64,000 nucleotides of DNA from Streptomyces sp. NBC_00306 (GCF_036169555.1 NZ_CP108032.1:1922001-1986000); one strand, 5' to 3'; counted from the first letter of the stretch, positions 27,906 through 37,434 are shown. Notes: generated by a model from the sequence alone, not told the origin. Translations and numbers: made by a program.

Positions 27906-29573
27906 TCAGGCTGCCCTGCGACGGCTGCTCTGCGCCGTGCGCTGGCGGCCTGCGGCCTGGCCGCCTGCCTGACCCTGGCGTGCCTGGCCGCCCTGACGGG
28001 CCGATGCGCCCTGCCGGGACTGACCGCTCTGGCGGGCCTGACCTCCCTGACCGGTCCGGCCGCCCTCACGGGCCTGCCCGCCCCGGCGGCCTCCGCCGGC
28101 ACTGCGCGCCCGGCCCTGCGTCTGACGGGGCCGCTGCTGCTGGGCAGCCTGCTCCGGCACCTCGATGGTGACGGCGACACCCGAGGGCTCGCGAGCGCCG
28201 GTGATCCGGCTCAGTTCCTCGTCGCTCGACTTGATCCGGGCGGTCTGCGGGCTGATGCCGGCGTCCGCCATCAGCCGCGTCATCTCACGCCGCTGCTCGG
28301 GCAGCACCAGCGTGACCACGCTGCCGGACTCCCCCGCGCGGGCGGTACGGCCGCCGCGGTGCAGATAGTCCTTGTGGTCGACGGGCGGGTCGACGTTCAC
28401 CACGAGTTCGAGATCGTCGACATGGATGCCACGGGCCGCCACGTTGGTCGCGACCAGCGCGGTGACCTGCCCGTTCTTGAACTGGTCCAGGGTGCGGTTG
28501 CGCTGCGGCTGTGAACGGCCGCCGTGCAGTGCCGCCGCCCGGACGCCGCTGGCCAGCAGCCGCTTCGCGAAGCGGTCCGCGGCACGCTTGGTGTCGACGA
28601 AGAGGATCACCCGGCCGTCGCGGGCCGCGATACGGGTGGCCACGGCCTTCTTGTCGGTCTCGTCCGCGACATGCAGCACATGGTGCTCCATGGTGGTGAC
28701 GGCTCCCACGGAGGCGTCGACCGAGTGCACGACGGGATCGGTCAGGAACATGCGGACGAGCCGGTCTATGTTCTTGTCCAGCGTCGCCGAGAAGAGCATC
28801 CGCTGACCGTCCGGCTCGACCTGCTTGAGCAGCGCCGTGACCTGGGGCATGAAGCCCATGTCGGCCATCTGGTCGGCCTCGTCGAGGACGGTGATGGACA
28901 CCCGGTCCAGGGAGCAGTCGCCGCGCTCGATCAGGTCCTTGAGCCGGCCGGGCGTGGCCACGAGCACCTCGGCGCCGCGGCGCAGCGAGCCCGCCTGCTT
29001 GGAGATCGACAGCCCGCCGACGACGGTGGTGAGCCGCAGCTGCACCGAGGTCGCGTACGGGGTCAGCGCGTCGGTGACCTGCTGCGCGAGTTCGCGGGTC
29101 GGCACCAGGACGAGCGCGAGGGGCGCCCGGGGTTCGGCACGGCGGCCGGCGGTACGGGCGAGCAGCGCGAGCCCGAAGGCCAGCGTCTTGCCCGAACCGG
29201 TGCGTCCGCGGCCGAGGATGTCACGGCCTGCGAGCGAGTTCGGCAGGGTCGCCGCCTGGATGGGGAAAGGCTCGGTCAGTCCCTGGGCCACGAGAGTCTT
29301 CAGCAATGCGGCCGGCATGTCCAGCTCGTCGAATGCGTGAACGGCGGGCAGCGCCGGGGTTACGGTTTCCGGCAGCGCGAATTCCTGCGGGGGAGCCGCC
29401 TTGCGGGCGGGGCCCTTGCCGGGGTTCTTTCGCGAGCCGTTGCCCGCTGTCTTTGCCGCGGGCCTGCCGGAGCCGGAGCCACGGGAATCAGCCGTGCGCT
29501 TACGGGCCGGGCGCGCCGGGCGGTCCTGACGTGCCGGACGGTCCTGGCCGGCCGGTCGATCGGAGCGAGTCAT
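27906..29573 (-). CDS. DEAD-box RNA helicase with R/G/Q-rich tails
   Basis: 555-aa ATP-dependent RNA helicase. Motifs in order: Q-motif region FPIQAATLPNSLAGRD, Walker A GRGRTGSGKTLAFGL, PTRELAQQV, VLDEADQMADMGF (DEAD), FSATL, and the C-terminal HRGGRTARAGESG. The core spans ~75-430; a basic N-terminal tail (repeats of QDRPARQDRPARPARK type) and a C-terminal tail of RQGG/GGQARQG repeats are low-complexity and probably bind RNA. ATG 29573 has AGGAAGG nine bases upstream. It follows the cold-shock gene on the same strand, separated by a strong hairpin. CsdA/RhlE-like helicases assist RNA unfolding in the cold, which fits the pairing. It interrupts the HIP gene cluster. Confidence 0.93.
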   Translation of the reverse strand: MTRSDRPAGQDRPARQDRPARPARKRTADSRGSGSGRPAAKTAGNGSRKNPGKGPARKAAPPQEFALPETVTPALPAVHAFDELDMPAALLKTLVAQGLTEPFPIQAATLPNSLAGRDILGRGRTGSGKTLAFGLALLARTAGRRAEPRAPLALVLVPTRELAQQVTDALTPYATSVQLRLTTVVGGLSISKQAGSLRRGAEVLVATPGRLKDLIERGDCSLDRVSITVLDEADQMADMGFMPQVTALLKQVEPDGQRMLFSATLDKNIDRLVRMFLTDPVVHSVDASVGAVTTMEHHVLHVADETDKKAVATRIAARDGRVILFVDTKRAADRFAKRLLASGVRAAALHGGRSQPQRNRTLDQFKNGQVTALVATNVAARGIHVDDLELVVNVDPPVDHKDYLHRGGRTARAGESGSVVTLVLPEQRREMTRLMADAGISPQTARIKSSDEELSRITGAREPSGVAVTIEVPEQAAQQQRPRQTQGRARSAGGGRRGGQAREGGRTGQGGQARQSGQSRQGASARQGGQARQGQAGGQAAGRQRTAQSSRRRAA

Positions 29574-29611
29574 GCGGTATTGCCTTCCTGGGCCTCGGGA
29601 CAGCACGCACA

Positions 29612-29649
29612 AGCCGGGGCCCGCACCCTTGAGGGTGCGGGCCCCGGCT
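29612..29649. terminator. 17-bp hairpin between cold-shock gene and helicase
   Basis: AGCCGGGGCCCGCACCC (29612-29628), loop TTGA, and its exact complement (29633-29649). It lies 20 bases after the cold-shock stop codon and ~40 bases before the helicase ATG, so it terminates or attenuates read-through into the helicase. Confidence 0.85.
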
Positions 29650-29669
29650 AGGAGTCACGCGCCGACGGT

Positions 29670-29873
29670 TCAGGCCGGGACGATGTTCTCCGCCTGCGGG
29701 CCCTTCTGGCCCTGCGTGACGTCGAAGGAAACCTTCTGGCCCTCCTGGAGCTCACGGAAGCCCTGGGTGGCGATGTTCGAGTAGTGGGCGAAGACGTCGG
29801 CGCCGCCGCCGTCCTGCTCGATGAAGCCGAAGCCCTTTTCCGCGTTGAACCACTTCACGGTTCCAGTAGCCAT
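29670..29873 (-). CDS. Cold-shock protein (CSD family)
   Basis: 67-aa single-domain nucleic-acid chaperone: [19 protein letters not shown] contains RNP1 (KGFGFI) and DVFAHYSNI contains RNP2-like VFAHY; the protein ends [15 protein letters not shown]. Typical length for Streptomyces CspA/ScoF-like proteins. TAGGAG lies upstream of the ATG at 29873. The leader upstream is long, comparatively AT-rich and structured (hairpins at 29903 and 29974), as expected for a temperature-responsive csp mRNA. Binds single-stranded RNA/DNA in the cytosol. Confidence 0.96.
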   Translation of the reverse strand: MATGTVKWFNAEKGFGFIEQDGGGADVFAHYSNIATQGFRELQEGQKVSFDVTQGQKGPQAENIVPA

Positions 29874-29902
29874 GTCATTACTCCTAAAACGAGGGGCAAG
29901 CC

Positions 29903-30003
29903 GGAAATCCACACCTCGTGGATTTCCCATCGCCGCATTGACCCCCATCCGGAAAAGACCGGCAAACAAAATATGCGCCTGCGGAAGCATCCCGTCAGGC
30001 GCA
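29903..30003 (-). promoter_or_regulatory. Structured 5' leader of the cold-shock gene
   Basis: Two hairpins lie upstream of the ATG at 29873. One is a perfect 10-bp stem GGAAATCCAC / GTGGATTTCC with a five-base loop (29903-29927). The other is an 8-bp stem TGCGCCTG / CAGGCGCA with a 14-base loop (29974-30003). The region between is AT-rich for this genome. Such leaders control csp mRNA stability and translation with temperature; activity here is inferred. Confidence 0.55.
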
Positions 30004-30102
30004 CACAAAGTTCATGGGTACCAAAACTGCAACACAGTAACCGTAGCATGCCCCTTCCTGAATGGCTCGCAGGCACGGCCGTTTCTTGATCACGCGGCGG
30101 AA

Positions 30103-30591
30103 TCATGGGAGGGGCGTCGGCCCGGTGATCTCGGCCAGATGCCGGAGCGAGTTGCCGAGGTGATCGGGGCCGAAGGGCGGGAACCGGAGGTACTCCCGGA
30201 CGGACTGCGGCACGGCGGACCAGTCGTAGGTGAGCGTCACCTCGGTCCCGGACGGGCCCAGCGGCGTCAGGTCGTACCGCCAGAACCAGCCGCCGAACTC
30301 CAGATGGCCGTCGCCCTTCGGGTCGTACCCCGTCCGCCAGCCGATGGCGCGCGGCGGGTCGGCCACCTGGACCTCGTTGAACACCTGGTAGTCACCGTCC
30401 GGATGTCCGGGGTGGTACATGTCCATCCGGAAGATCTGCCCCACGTCGGTCAGTGACACCGGGTCGACGGCTGCCTGGACCCAGCCGGTGCCGTCGATCG
30501 AAGCGTGGGTCGTCGGGTCCGCCAGCACCGCGTACACCCTGGCGGGGGGCACGGCGACGGTCAGGGTGGCGCTCACGTTCTCCTCGGGCAC
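30103..30591 (-). CDS. SRPBCC (START/polyketide-cyclase fold) protein
   Basis: 162-aa single-domain protein of the START-like superfamily: the N-terminal VSATLTVAVPPARVYAVLADPTTH strand-helix, FGGWFWRYDLTPLG in the middle and SLRHLAEITG in the last helix. These helix-grip folds bind small hydrophobic ligands; in Streptomyces most are uncharacterised or act in toxin defence or aromatic metabolism. GTG 30591 has GAGGAG ten bases upstream; GTG 30600 is an alternative three codons longer. It lies between the cold-shock gene and fadA6. Involvement in steroid breakdown is possible but unsupported. Confidence 0.8.
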   Translation of the reverse strand: MPEENVSATLTVAVPPARVYAVLADPTTHASIDGTGWVQAAVDPVSLTDVGQIFRMDMYHPGHPDGDYQVFNEVQVADPPRAIGWRTGYDPKGDGHLEFGGWFWRYDLTPLGPSGTEVTLTYDWSAVPQSVREYLRFPPFGPDHLGNSLRHLAEITGPTPLP

Positions 30592-30752
30592 GGTGTCCAC
30601 GCTCCTCGTCGTCTCGTCCCGGGCCTCCCGCAGGCGCGGAAGGGGAAGCTCACACCATGGAGACGGCGCGGCGAGGCGGAACTCATCGGCCGTCCGGGCA
30701 CAGCGCGCCCCGGCGACGGCGGGAGCTCGGACGGGGCCCCGGCCAGGACCTG

Positions 30753-30787
30753 GTGCCGCGACAGGGCAAGGCTTGCCGGGAGCGGCA

Positions 30788-30788
<1 letters not shown>
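30753..30788. terminator. Hairpin at the end of fadA6
   Basis: GTGCCGC (30753-30759) pairs with GCGGCAC (30782-30788), and GGCAA / TTGCC inside extends the stem. It overlaps the fadA6 stop codon on the minus strand. The rest of 30592-30752 holds nothing I can name. Confidence 0.5.
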
Positions 30789-31945
<1,157 letters not shown>

Positions 31946-31962
31946 GACAACTCCTCGGTCGG

Positions 31963-32574
31963 TTACTGACGTACGGCGATTCCGTCCAGCACCATCGACA
32001 GATACTGGCGGGCGATCTCCTCGGGACCGTGCTGTCCGCCGGGCCGGTACCAGGACGCCGCGACCCACACGGTGTCGCGCACGAACCGGTAGGTCAGCCG
32101 GACGTCCAGGTCGGCGCGGAAGACCCCGTCGGCGACGCCGCGTTCCAGCGTCCCGAGCCAGGCCTTCTCGAACTTCTGCTGCGAGTCGGTGAGGTAGTGG
32201 AAGCGGGGCTGCGCGGCCAGGTGCCGGGACTCCTTCTGGTAGATCGCGACGGCGGCCCGGTGCCGGTCGATCTCCCGGAACGACTCGGTGACGAGGGCCT
32301 CGATGGTCTCCCTCGGGCCGAGGCCGGCCGCGAGGACGCTGTCGTAGCCCTGCCACAGCTCGTCCAGGAACGTGGAGAGGATCTCGTCGACCATCGATTC
32401 CTTGGAATCGAAGTGGTAGTAGAGGCTGCCGGCGAGCATCCCGGCCTCGTCCGCGATCCTGCGGACGGTGGTGGCGTTGTACCCCTGCGCGGCGAACACC
32501 TCGGCGGCGAGGGCGAGGAGTTCACGCCGGCGCTCGGGCGAGGGGGTCACCTGGTTCTTCTTCTTGTTCGGCAC
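31963..32574 (-). CDS. kstR2: TetR-family repressor of HIP catabolism, KstR2-like
   Basis: 203-aa TetR regulator. The N-terminal HTH (EVFAAQGYNATTVRRIADEA, then LAGSLYYHFDSKESM) binds DNA; the C-terminal helices form the ligand pocket. Length, the basic N terminus NKKKNQ and the place between fadA6 and an SDR match mycobacterial KstR2, which is released by HIP-CoA. Two operators of the KstR2 type flank the cluster promoters in this window. GTG 32574 is preceded by GACAAT (-10-like) seven bases away and no Shine-Dalgarno site, so a leaderless internal transcript is possible beside read-through from the SDR gene 28 bp upstream. Confidence 0.88.
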   Translation of the reverse strand: MPNKKKNQVTPSPERRRELLALAAEVFAAQGYNATTVRRIADEAGMLAGSLYYHFDSKESMVDEILSTFLDELWQGYDSVLAAGLGPRETIEALVTESFREIDRHRAAVAIYQKESRHLAAQPRFHYLTDSQQKFEKAWLGTLERGVADGVFRADLDVRLTYRFVRDTVWVAASWYRPGGQHGPEEIARQYLSMVLDGIAVRQ

Positions 32575-32602
32575 AGGGTCATTGTCGGGGGCTCTCGGCG
32601 GG

Positions 32603-33391
32603 CTACGGATGGCGGCTGCTGACGGAGACGACCTCGCCGGTGAGATACGAGGCGTAGCCGCTGGCCAGGAAGACGATGGCGTTGGCGATCTCCCACGGCT
32701 CGGCGGGCCGGCCGAACGCCTCCTTGGCGGTCAGGTCGGCCAGCACCTCCGCGGAGGTGACCTTCACCAGATGGGGGTGCATGGCGAGGCTGGGGGCGAC
32801 CGCGTTGACGCGTACGCCGTGGGCGGCAGCCTCGACGGCGGCGCAGCGGGTGAGCGCCATGACCCCGGCCTTGGCGGCGGCGTAGTGCGCCTGGCCGGCC
32901 TGGGCCCGCCAGCCCACCACGGACGCGTTGTTGACGATCGCTCCGCCGTTCCCGCCCGCCCGGAAGGCACGCAGGGCGGCGCGGGTACAGCGGAACGTGC
33001 CGGTGAGGGTGACACCGAGGACGCTGTCCCACTGCTCGTCGGTCATGTCGACGAGTTCGGCCGTACCGCCGAGGCCGGCGTTGTTGACGACGATGTCGAG
33101 TCCGCCGTGCCCCTCGGCCGCGCGGTCGAACAGCGCCTGCACCTGGGCCTCGTCGGTGACGTCACACGGCAGGGAGGAGACGGCGGAGGCGCCGAACTCC
33201 GCGGCGAGCGCGGCCTCCGTCTCCTTCAGGCGGCGCGCGTGGGCGTCGCTGATCAGGATTCGCGCGCCCTCCTCCAGGAACCTGCGGGCGGTCGCTCCGC
33301 CGATCCCGGCGCCGGCCGCGGCGGTGAGCACGGCGGTACGGCCTTTCAGCAGGCCGTGGCCCGGTACGTACTGCGCCCTGTTGTCCGTCAC
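32603..33391 (-). CDS. SDR oxidoreductase, Rv3559c-like
   Basis: 262-aa short-chain dehydrogenase: TAAAGAGIGGATARRFLEEG for cofactor binding, VVNNAGLGGTAEL, and the NNASVVG / YAAAKAG active site. First gene after the KstR2-type operator on the minus strand, divergent from fadE30, as Rv3559c is next to fadE30 in M. tuberculosis. It probably oxidises or reduces a CoA-ester intermediate; the precise step is unknown to me. GTG start at 33391. Confidence 0.82.
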   Translation of the reverse strand: MTDNRAQYVPGHGLLKGRTAVLTAAAGAGIGGATARRFLEEGARILISDAHARRLKETEAALAAEFGASAVSSLPCDVTDEAQVQALFDRAAEGHGGLDIVVNNAGLGGTAELVDMTDEQWDSVLGVTLTGTFRCTRAALRAFRAGGNGGAIVNNASVVGWRAQAGQAHYAAAKAGVMALTRCAAVEAAAHGVRVNAVAPSLAMHPHLVKVTSAEVLADLTAKEAFGRPAEPWEIANAIVFLASGYASYLTGEVVSVSSRHP

Positions 33392-33407
33392 ACCGGCACG
33401 TTAACCT

Positions 33408-33424
33408 ACCAAACACTTGTTAGG
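33408..33424. promoter_or_regulatory. KstR2-type operator in the SDR / fadE30 divergent promoter
   Basis: ACCAAACACTTGTTAGG; its complement CCTAACAAGTGTTTGGT matches the site at 24454-24470 at 16 of 17 positions. It matches the recalled KstR2 consensus AnCAAGnnCTTGnT with one mismatch. It lies 16 bp from the SDR start and 13 bp from the fadE30 start, so a bound repressor would block both promoters. Confidence 0.8.
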
Positions 33425-33437
33425 GAAGGATGCGCGA

Positions 33438-34577
33438 ATGGATCTGCAGCACTCCCCCGAGGACGAGGCCCTGCGGGCCGAGGCCCGCGACTGGCTCGCC
33501 GCGCATGTGCCGGAGCGCCCGCTGCCGTCCCTGGAGACACGCGAGGGGTTCGCGGCCCACCGCGCCTGGGAGGCGCGGCTCCACGCGGACCGCTGGTCGG
33601 TCGTCTCGTGGCCGAGGGAGTACGGCGGCCGGGGCGCCGGCCTGTTCGCCTGGCTGCTCTTCGAGCAGGAGTACTACGCCGCCGGCGCACCCGGGCGGGT
33701 CTCGCAGAACGGCATCAACCTCCTCGCGCCCACCCTCTTCGACCACGGCACCGAGGAGCAGCGGGCCCGGGTGCTGCCCCCGATGGCGAGCGGCGAGGTC
33801 GTCTGGGCCCAGGCATGGTCCGAACCCGAGGCCGGTTCCGATCTCGCGTCGCTGCGTTCGCGGGCCGTCCCGACGGAGGGGGGCTGGCTGCTGAACGGCC
33901 AGAAGACCTGGTCGTCCCGGGCGGCGTTCGCGGACCGCGCGTTCGGCATCTTCCGCAGTGATCCCCGGGCGGACCGGCCCCACCAGGGGCTGACGTATCT
34001 GATGTTCGACCTGTCGGCGCCCGGAGTGACCGTCCGGCCGGTCGGCCGGCTCGACGGGAAGCCCGCCTTCGCCGAACTCTTCCTCGACGACGTCTTCGTG
34101 CCGGACGAGGACGTGATCGGCGAGCCGGGCCGGGGGTGGCGGATCGCGATGTCCTCGACGGGCAACGAACGGGGCCTGACGCTGCGCTCCCCCGGCCGCT
34201 TCCTGGCCGCGGCCGACCGTCTCGTACGGCAGTGGCGGGAGGGGGGCGAGGACCGGGGCGTACGGGACCGGGTCGCGGACGCGGTGATCGGCGCGCGGGC
34301 CTACGAGTTGTTCACGTGGGCGGGCGCTTCGCGCTTCGCGCAGGGCGGCAGCATCGGCACGGAGTCCAGTCTCAACAAGGTCTTCTGGTCGCAGTACGAC
34401 ATCGCCCTGCACGAGACGGCGCTCGACCTGCTGGGCGAGGACGGTGAACTGTCCGACACGGCCTGGGCGGAGGGCCACCTCTTCTCGTTGGCGGGACCGA
34501 TCTACGCGGGGACCAACGAGATCCAGCGCGACATCATCGCCGAGCGGCTGCTCGGCCTTCCGAAGGGCCGCCGCTGA
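33438..34577 (+). CDS. fadE30: Acyl-CoA dehydrogenase, FadE30-like
   Basis: 379-aa flavin acyl-CoA dehydrogenase with all three domains: helical N terminus, the middle beta domain with WAQAWSEPEAGSDLAS (FAD/substrate) and the C-terminal GTNEIQRDIIAERLLG FAD-binding signature. In mycobacteria FadE30 dehydrogenates the propionyl side chain of 5-OH-HIP-CoA. Placement beside the Rv3559c-like SDR and kstR2 supports it. ATG 33438 has GGAAGGA eight bases upstream; the operator is just before that. The following dehydrogenase starts at the last base of its stop region, so they are coupled. Confidence 0.87.
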   Translation: MDLQHSPEDEALRAEARDWLAAHVPERPLPSLETREGFAAHRAWEARLHADRWSVVSWPREYGGRGAGLFAWLLFEQEYYAAGAPGRVSQNGINLLAPTLFDHGTEEQRARVLPPMASGEVVWAQAWSEPEAGSDLASLRSRAVPTEGGWLLNGQKTWSSRAAFADRAFGIFRSDPRADRPHQGLTYLMFDLSAPGVTVRPVGRLDGKPAFAELFLDDVFVPDEDVIGEPGRGWRIAMSSTGNERGLTLRSPGRFLAAADRLVRQWREGGEDRGVRDRVADAVIGARAYELFTWAGASRFAQGGSIGTESSLNKVFWSQYDIALHETALDLLGEDGELSDTAWAEGHLFSLAGPIYAGTNEIQRDIIAERLLGLPKGRR

Positions 34578-35584
34578 TGGATCTGACGCCGACCTCCGAA
34601 CAGCTCGGTTTCGTCCGCTCGCTGGACGCGATGCTGACCGCGGCGGACGTCCCGTTGGCGGCCCGCGCCTGGGCCGCGGGCGATCGTGCGCCGGGCCGGG
34701 CGGTGTGGTCCCGGCTCGCGGAGGCGGGCCTCTTCGCGCTCGCGGCACCGGAGTTGTACGACGGCGTGGGCCCGCTCCCGGTCGAGCTGGCTCTCGCCTT
34801 CACGGAGCTGGGCCGCGCGGCCGTGCCGGGACCGCTCGTGGAGACGGCCGGCGCGGCGGTCCTGCTGACGCAGCTGGCCGAACTGGGCGACGCGGCACCG
34901 GCGAAGCGCCTGCTGCCGGGGCTGGTGGCGGGGGACGAGACGGCGACGCTGACCGTGGCAGGCCACGGCACGTACGCCCTGGACGCCGACGCGGCGGACG
35001 TGCTGCTGGTGGTCGAACCCGAGGCGGCGGACGGCGGCGCGGCCCGGCTGCGGTGTGCGCCCGGGCACGGGCCCCTGCGGGTCTCCGCCGACCCGGTCCG
35101 GCGTCTCGCCGCCCCGCTGGCCGGCGGTGAGATTCTCGCGAGCGGTCCGCATGTGGCCGCCGCCGCCGATCGCGCGGCCGCGCTGGCGAGGCTGCTCACC
35201 GCCGCGCAGGCACTCGGCGTGGGGCTCGCCCTCCTCGACCAGACCGTGGCCCACGTCAAGCAGCGCACCCAGTTCGGCGTCGCCGTCGGCTCGTTCCAGG
35301 CGGTCAAGCACCGGCTCGCGGACACGCTGATCGGGCTGGAGTTCGCGAGGCCGCTGCTGCACGGAGCCGCGCTCACCCTGGCTCCTGCGGACATCTGCGC
35401 CGCGAAGGTCACCGCGGGCGGGGCAGCGTACGCGGCGGCCGGCACGGCGCTGCAACTGCACGGCGCCGTCGGGTACACGGACGAGCTGGACCTCGCGCTG
35501 TGGCTGCGCAAGGCCCGGCCGCTGCGGGACGCGTGGGGCGCCCCCGCCCGCTGCCGGGCGGAGGTGCTGGCCGGCCGTACGTGA
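34577..35584 (+). CDS. Small acyl-CoA dehydrogenase, possible FadE32/FadE33-type subunit
   Basis: 335-aa acyl-CoA dehydrogenase-like protein, shorter than FadE30 and with a weakly conserved middle domain. The C-terminal part is typical: FGVAVGSFQAVKHRLADTLI and LQLHGAVGYTDELDLALWLR. Short, divergent chains of this sort form alpha2-beta2 heterotetramers in steroid-degrading actinobacteria (for example FadE31/32/33), where one chain lacks the catalytic base. It directly overlaps fadE30 and shares its promoter. Whether it pairs with FadE30 or with a chain encoded elsewhere is unknown. Confidence 0.8.
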   Translation: MDLTPTSEQLGFVRSLDAMLTAADVPLAARAWAAGDRAPGRAVWSRLAEAGLFALAAPELYDGVGPLPVELALAFTELGRAAVPGPLVETAGAAVLLTQLAELGDAAPAKRLLPGLVAGDETATLTVAGHGTYALDADAADVLLVVEPEAADGGAARLRCAPGHGPLRVSADPVRRLAAPLAGGEILASGPHVAAAADRAAALARLLTAAQALGVGLALLDQTVAHVKQRTQFGVAVGSFQAVKHRLADTLIGLEFARPLLHGAALTLAPADICAAKVTAGGAAYAAAGTALQLHGAVGYTDELDLALWLRKARPLRDAWGAPARCRAEVLAGRT

Positions 35585-35587
35585 CGT

Positions 35588-36061
35588 TCAGCGGCGCCGG
35601 ACGGTCCGCAGCGAGCCGCCCGGGTTCCAGGACTGCACGACCAGCTCCTGTCCCTCGACGGAGGTCCGGACCACCTCGCCGAGCTCGGCGCGGAAGAGAT
35701 GGAACGGCTCCGGCGGCCCGACCTCGGCCACGAACGCGGCGATCTGCGCGGGGTCGGTCACCTCCAGCGCCCGTCCGGAGATCCGTACGTCGCCACCGTC
35801 CATGGAGTCGTCGGGACCCGGGTTGGCGTGCACCGCGAAGCGCGGATCGCGCTTCAGGTCCTGCGCCTTGCGGGAGTCCGGCATCATGCCGAGCCACAAC
35901 TCCCCGCTGCGGAAGGTCACTTCCAGCCCGGTCACGCGCGGCGCCCCGTCCTTGCGCAGGGTGGCGAGGACATGGTGCTTGTAGCGCTCGAAACGGCTCC
36001 GCACGGTGGCGGCGAACTCGGGCTCGGCCGCATGGAAGCCGGCCCACGTGGATGAGGTCAT
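35588..36061 (-). CDS. PPOX-type flavin/F420-binding split-barrel protein
   Basis: 157-aa protein of the pyridoxamine-5'-phosphate-oxidase-like split-barrel family: KYHHVLATL-type strand (YKHHVLATLRKDGAPRVTG), LWLGMMPDSRKAQDLKRDPR and VRISGRALEVTDP. Actinobacterial relatives bind FMN or F420 and reduce small molecules; the substrate is unknown. Converges on the fadE gene with a three-base gap. Not obviously linked with steroid breakdown. Confidence 0.8.
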   Translation of the reverse strand: MTSSTWAGFHAAEPEFAATVRSRFERYKHHVLATLRKDGAPRVTGLEVTFRSGELWLGMMPDSRKAQDLKRDPRFAVHANPGPDDSMDGGDVRISGRALEVTDPAQIAAFVAEVGPPEPFHLFRAELGEVVRTSVEGQELVVQSWNPGGSLRTVRRR

Positions 36062-36136
36062 GCGTCCATCGAACCGCAGAAACCGGACATCTGCTGTCGG
36101 GATTCCCGGCGATACCTCCGTGGGCGACGGAACGCC

Positions 36137-36697
36137 TCACAGGCTCCGCAGGACGACGACCGCCGCGTGTCCCTCCGTGCGCAGCGGTCCTGGCGGTCCG
36201 TCGAGCAGTACGGCGTCGTACCGTTCGAGCGTCGGGCCCGCGTCGCCTACGGCCGTGGTGCCGTCCAGCGCGACCACCACCACCGTGGAGCCCGGCGGCA
36301 CCTCCGGTGCGGCCTCTCCCCGTACGACCGAGGTCCGGCATGCGATGCGGTCCCGCCGGTACATCACATTGAAGTTGACGACCGGGCCGCCCAGCAGCCG
36401 GCCGTCGGTCGGCACGTCGCCGGGGAAGGCGTAGGGCCGGTAGCGCTGGTCGGCGACCGTGCGTTCCCCGCCCACCGTGAGTTCCATCCCCGCACCGTCG
36501 GCCACGGTCAGGATGCGCTCCACACCGGGGAACGCGGAGAACGGGCCGTCCACGCCGACATCGGCGAGCGAGATCCGCCAGTCGAAGTCGTCCGTCCCGG
36601 CGCCGTCGGGCGCGATCGCGACCTCACGGGTGGTTCCACCGCCGTTCTTCCACGGCACGGCCCGGCGGCCGTCGGCCCGCAGCACCCGGGGCGTCAC
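36137..36697 (-). CDS. HutD/Ves-family cupin protein
   Basis: 186-aa two-cupin protein of the HutD/Ves family: VPWKNGGGTTREVAI at the N terminus, DFDWRISLADVGVDGPFSAF, then GGPVVNFNVMYRR. HutD occurs with histidine-degradation genes, Ves with cold responses; no hut gene is here. GTG 36697 overlaps the vWA gene stop by four bases, so the two are cotranscribed. Role unknown beyond family. Confidence 0.87.
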   Translation of the reverse strand: MTPRVLRADGRRAVPWKNGGGTTREVAIAPDGAGTDDFDWRISLADVGVDGPFSAFPGVERILTVADGAGMELTVGGERTVADQRYRPYAFPGDVPTDGRLLGGPVVNFNVMYRRDRIACRTSVVRGEAAPEVPPGSTVVVVALDGTTAVGDAGPTLERYDAVLLDGPPGPLRTEGHAAVVVLRSL

Positions 36698-37434
36698 CGC
36701 ACGATGCCCTGGGCGCGGGCGGCGGCCAGCCACAGCGGGAACTCGCCGACCAGCCGGTCGTACAGCTCGGAGTCCGGGACCGTGCGCGGGTCGAGGCCGG
36801 CGTGGAAGAAGCCGGCGTTGTCCACGGCCCGCTTGGCGGGAACGGCGAGTTCGTCGAGCTTGTGCAGGAAGTCGAACTGCGAGCTGCGCTTGTTGCCGAA
36901 GCCGATGAACTGCCAGAACAGCGGCAGCTTCGCCGCCTTGCACAGATAGCGCTCGGCCGCGTGCTTGCTGATCGGACCGCCGTCGGTCTGGAAGACGACG
37001 AGCGCGGGGGCCGTCGAGCCGCTGTCGATGTAGTGGTCGATGACGGCGTCCATGGCCAGGTGGTAGCTGGTCTTGCCCATGTGCCCGAGGCCCGCGACGA
37101 TCGCGTCGACCCGGCCGTGGTGGTTCTCCAGCGCTATGTCGGTGACGGCGTCGATGTCGGTGGAGAAGAAGACGACCGGGACACGGCCGTCGTCGTCGAG
37201 GTTCGCCGACAGGCCCAGCACCCGGTCGGCCAGCGCCTGCACGCTGCCGTCCTTGTAGTAGTCCTTCATGGAGCCGGAGTAGTCGAGCACCAGATAGACG
37301 GCGGCGCGCTGCCCGTCCAGGCCGTGCTTGCGCAGCGAGACCCCGGCGGACTTGTAGAGGCTGACGAGCGCGGGCGCCTTCTCCTCGACCTTGCGGAGAC
37401 TGATGGCCGGTCCGGGGATGCTGGCGGTGGCCAT
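36694..37434 (-). CDS. von Willebrand factor A domain protein (TerF-like)
   Basis: 246-aa protein that is mostly one vWA domain: the MIDAS motif DYSGSM (YLVLDYSGSMKDYYKDG), the conserved Thr in GHMGKTSYHLA and Asp in VFQTDGGP. Similar stand-alone vWA proteins accompany tellurite-resistance-type ter systems in Streptomyces, but no terD-like gene is present here. ATG 37434 has ACGGAG six bases before the start. Cytosolic by sequence. Coupled to the HutD-like gene; a functional link between them is not evident. Confidence 0.85.
   Translation of the reverse strand: MATASIPGPAISLRKVEEKAPALVSLYKSAGVSLRKHGLDGQRAAVYLVLDYSGSMKDYYKDGSVQALADRVLGLSANLDDDGRVPVVFFSTDIDAVTDIALENHHGRVDAIVAGLGHMGKTSYHLAMDAVIDHYIDSGSTAPALVVFQTDGGPISKHAAERYLCKAAKLPLFWQFIGFGNKRSSQFDFLHKLDELAVPAKRAVDNAGFFHAGLDPRTVPDSELYDRLVGEFPLWLAAARAQGIVR

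Noticed and set aside
36137..37434. Tellurite resistance (ter) locus around the vWA gene
   Set aside because: No terD/terC-like genes are adjacent; only a HutD-like gene is coupled to it.
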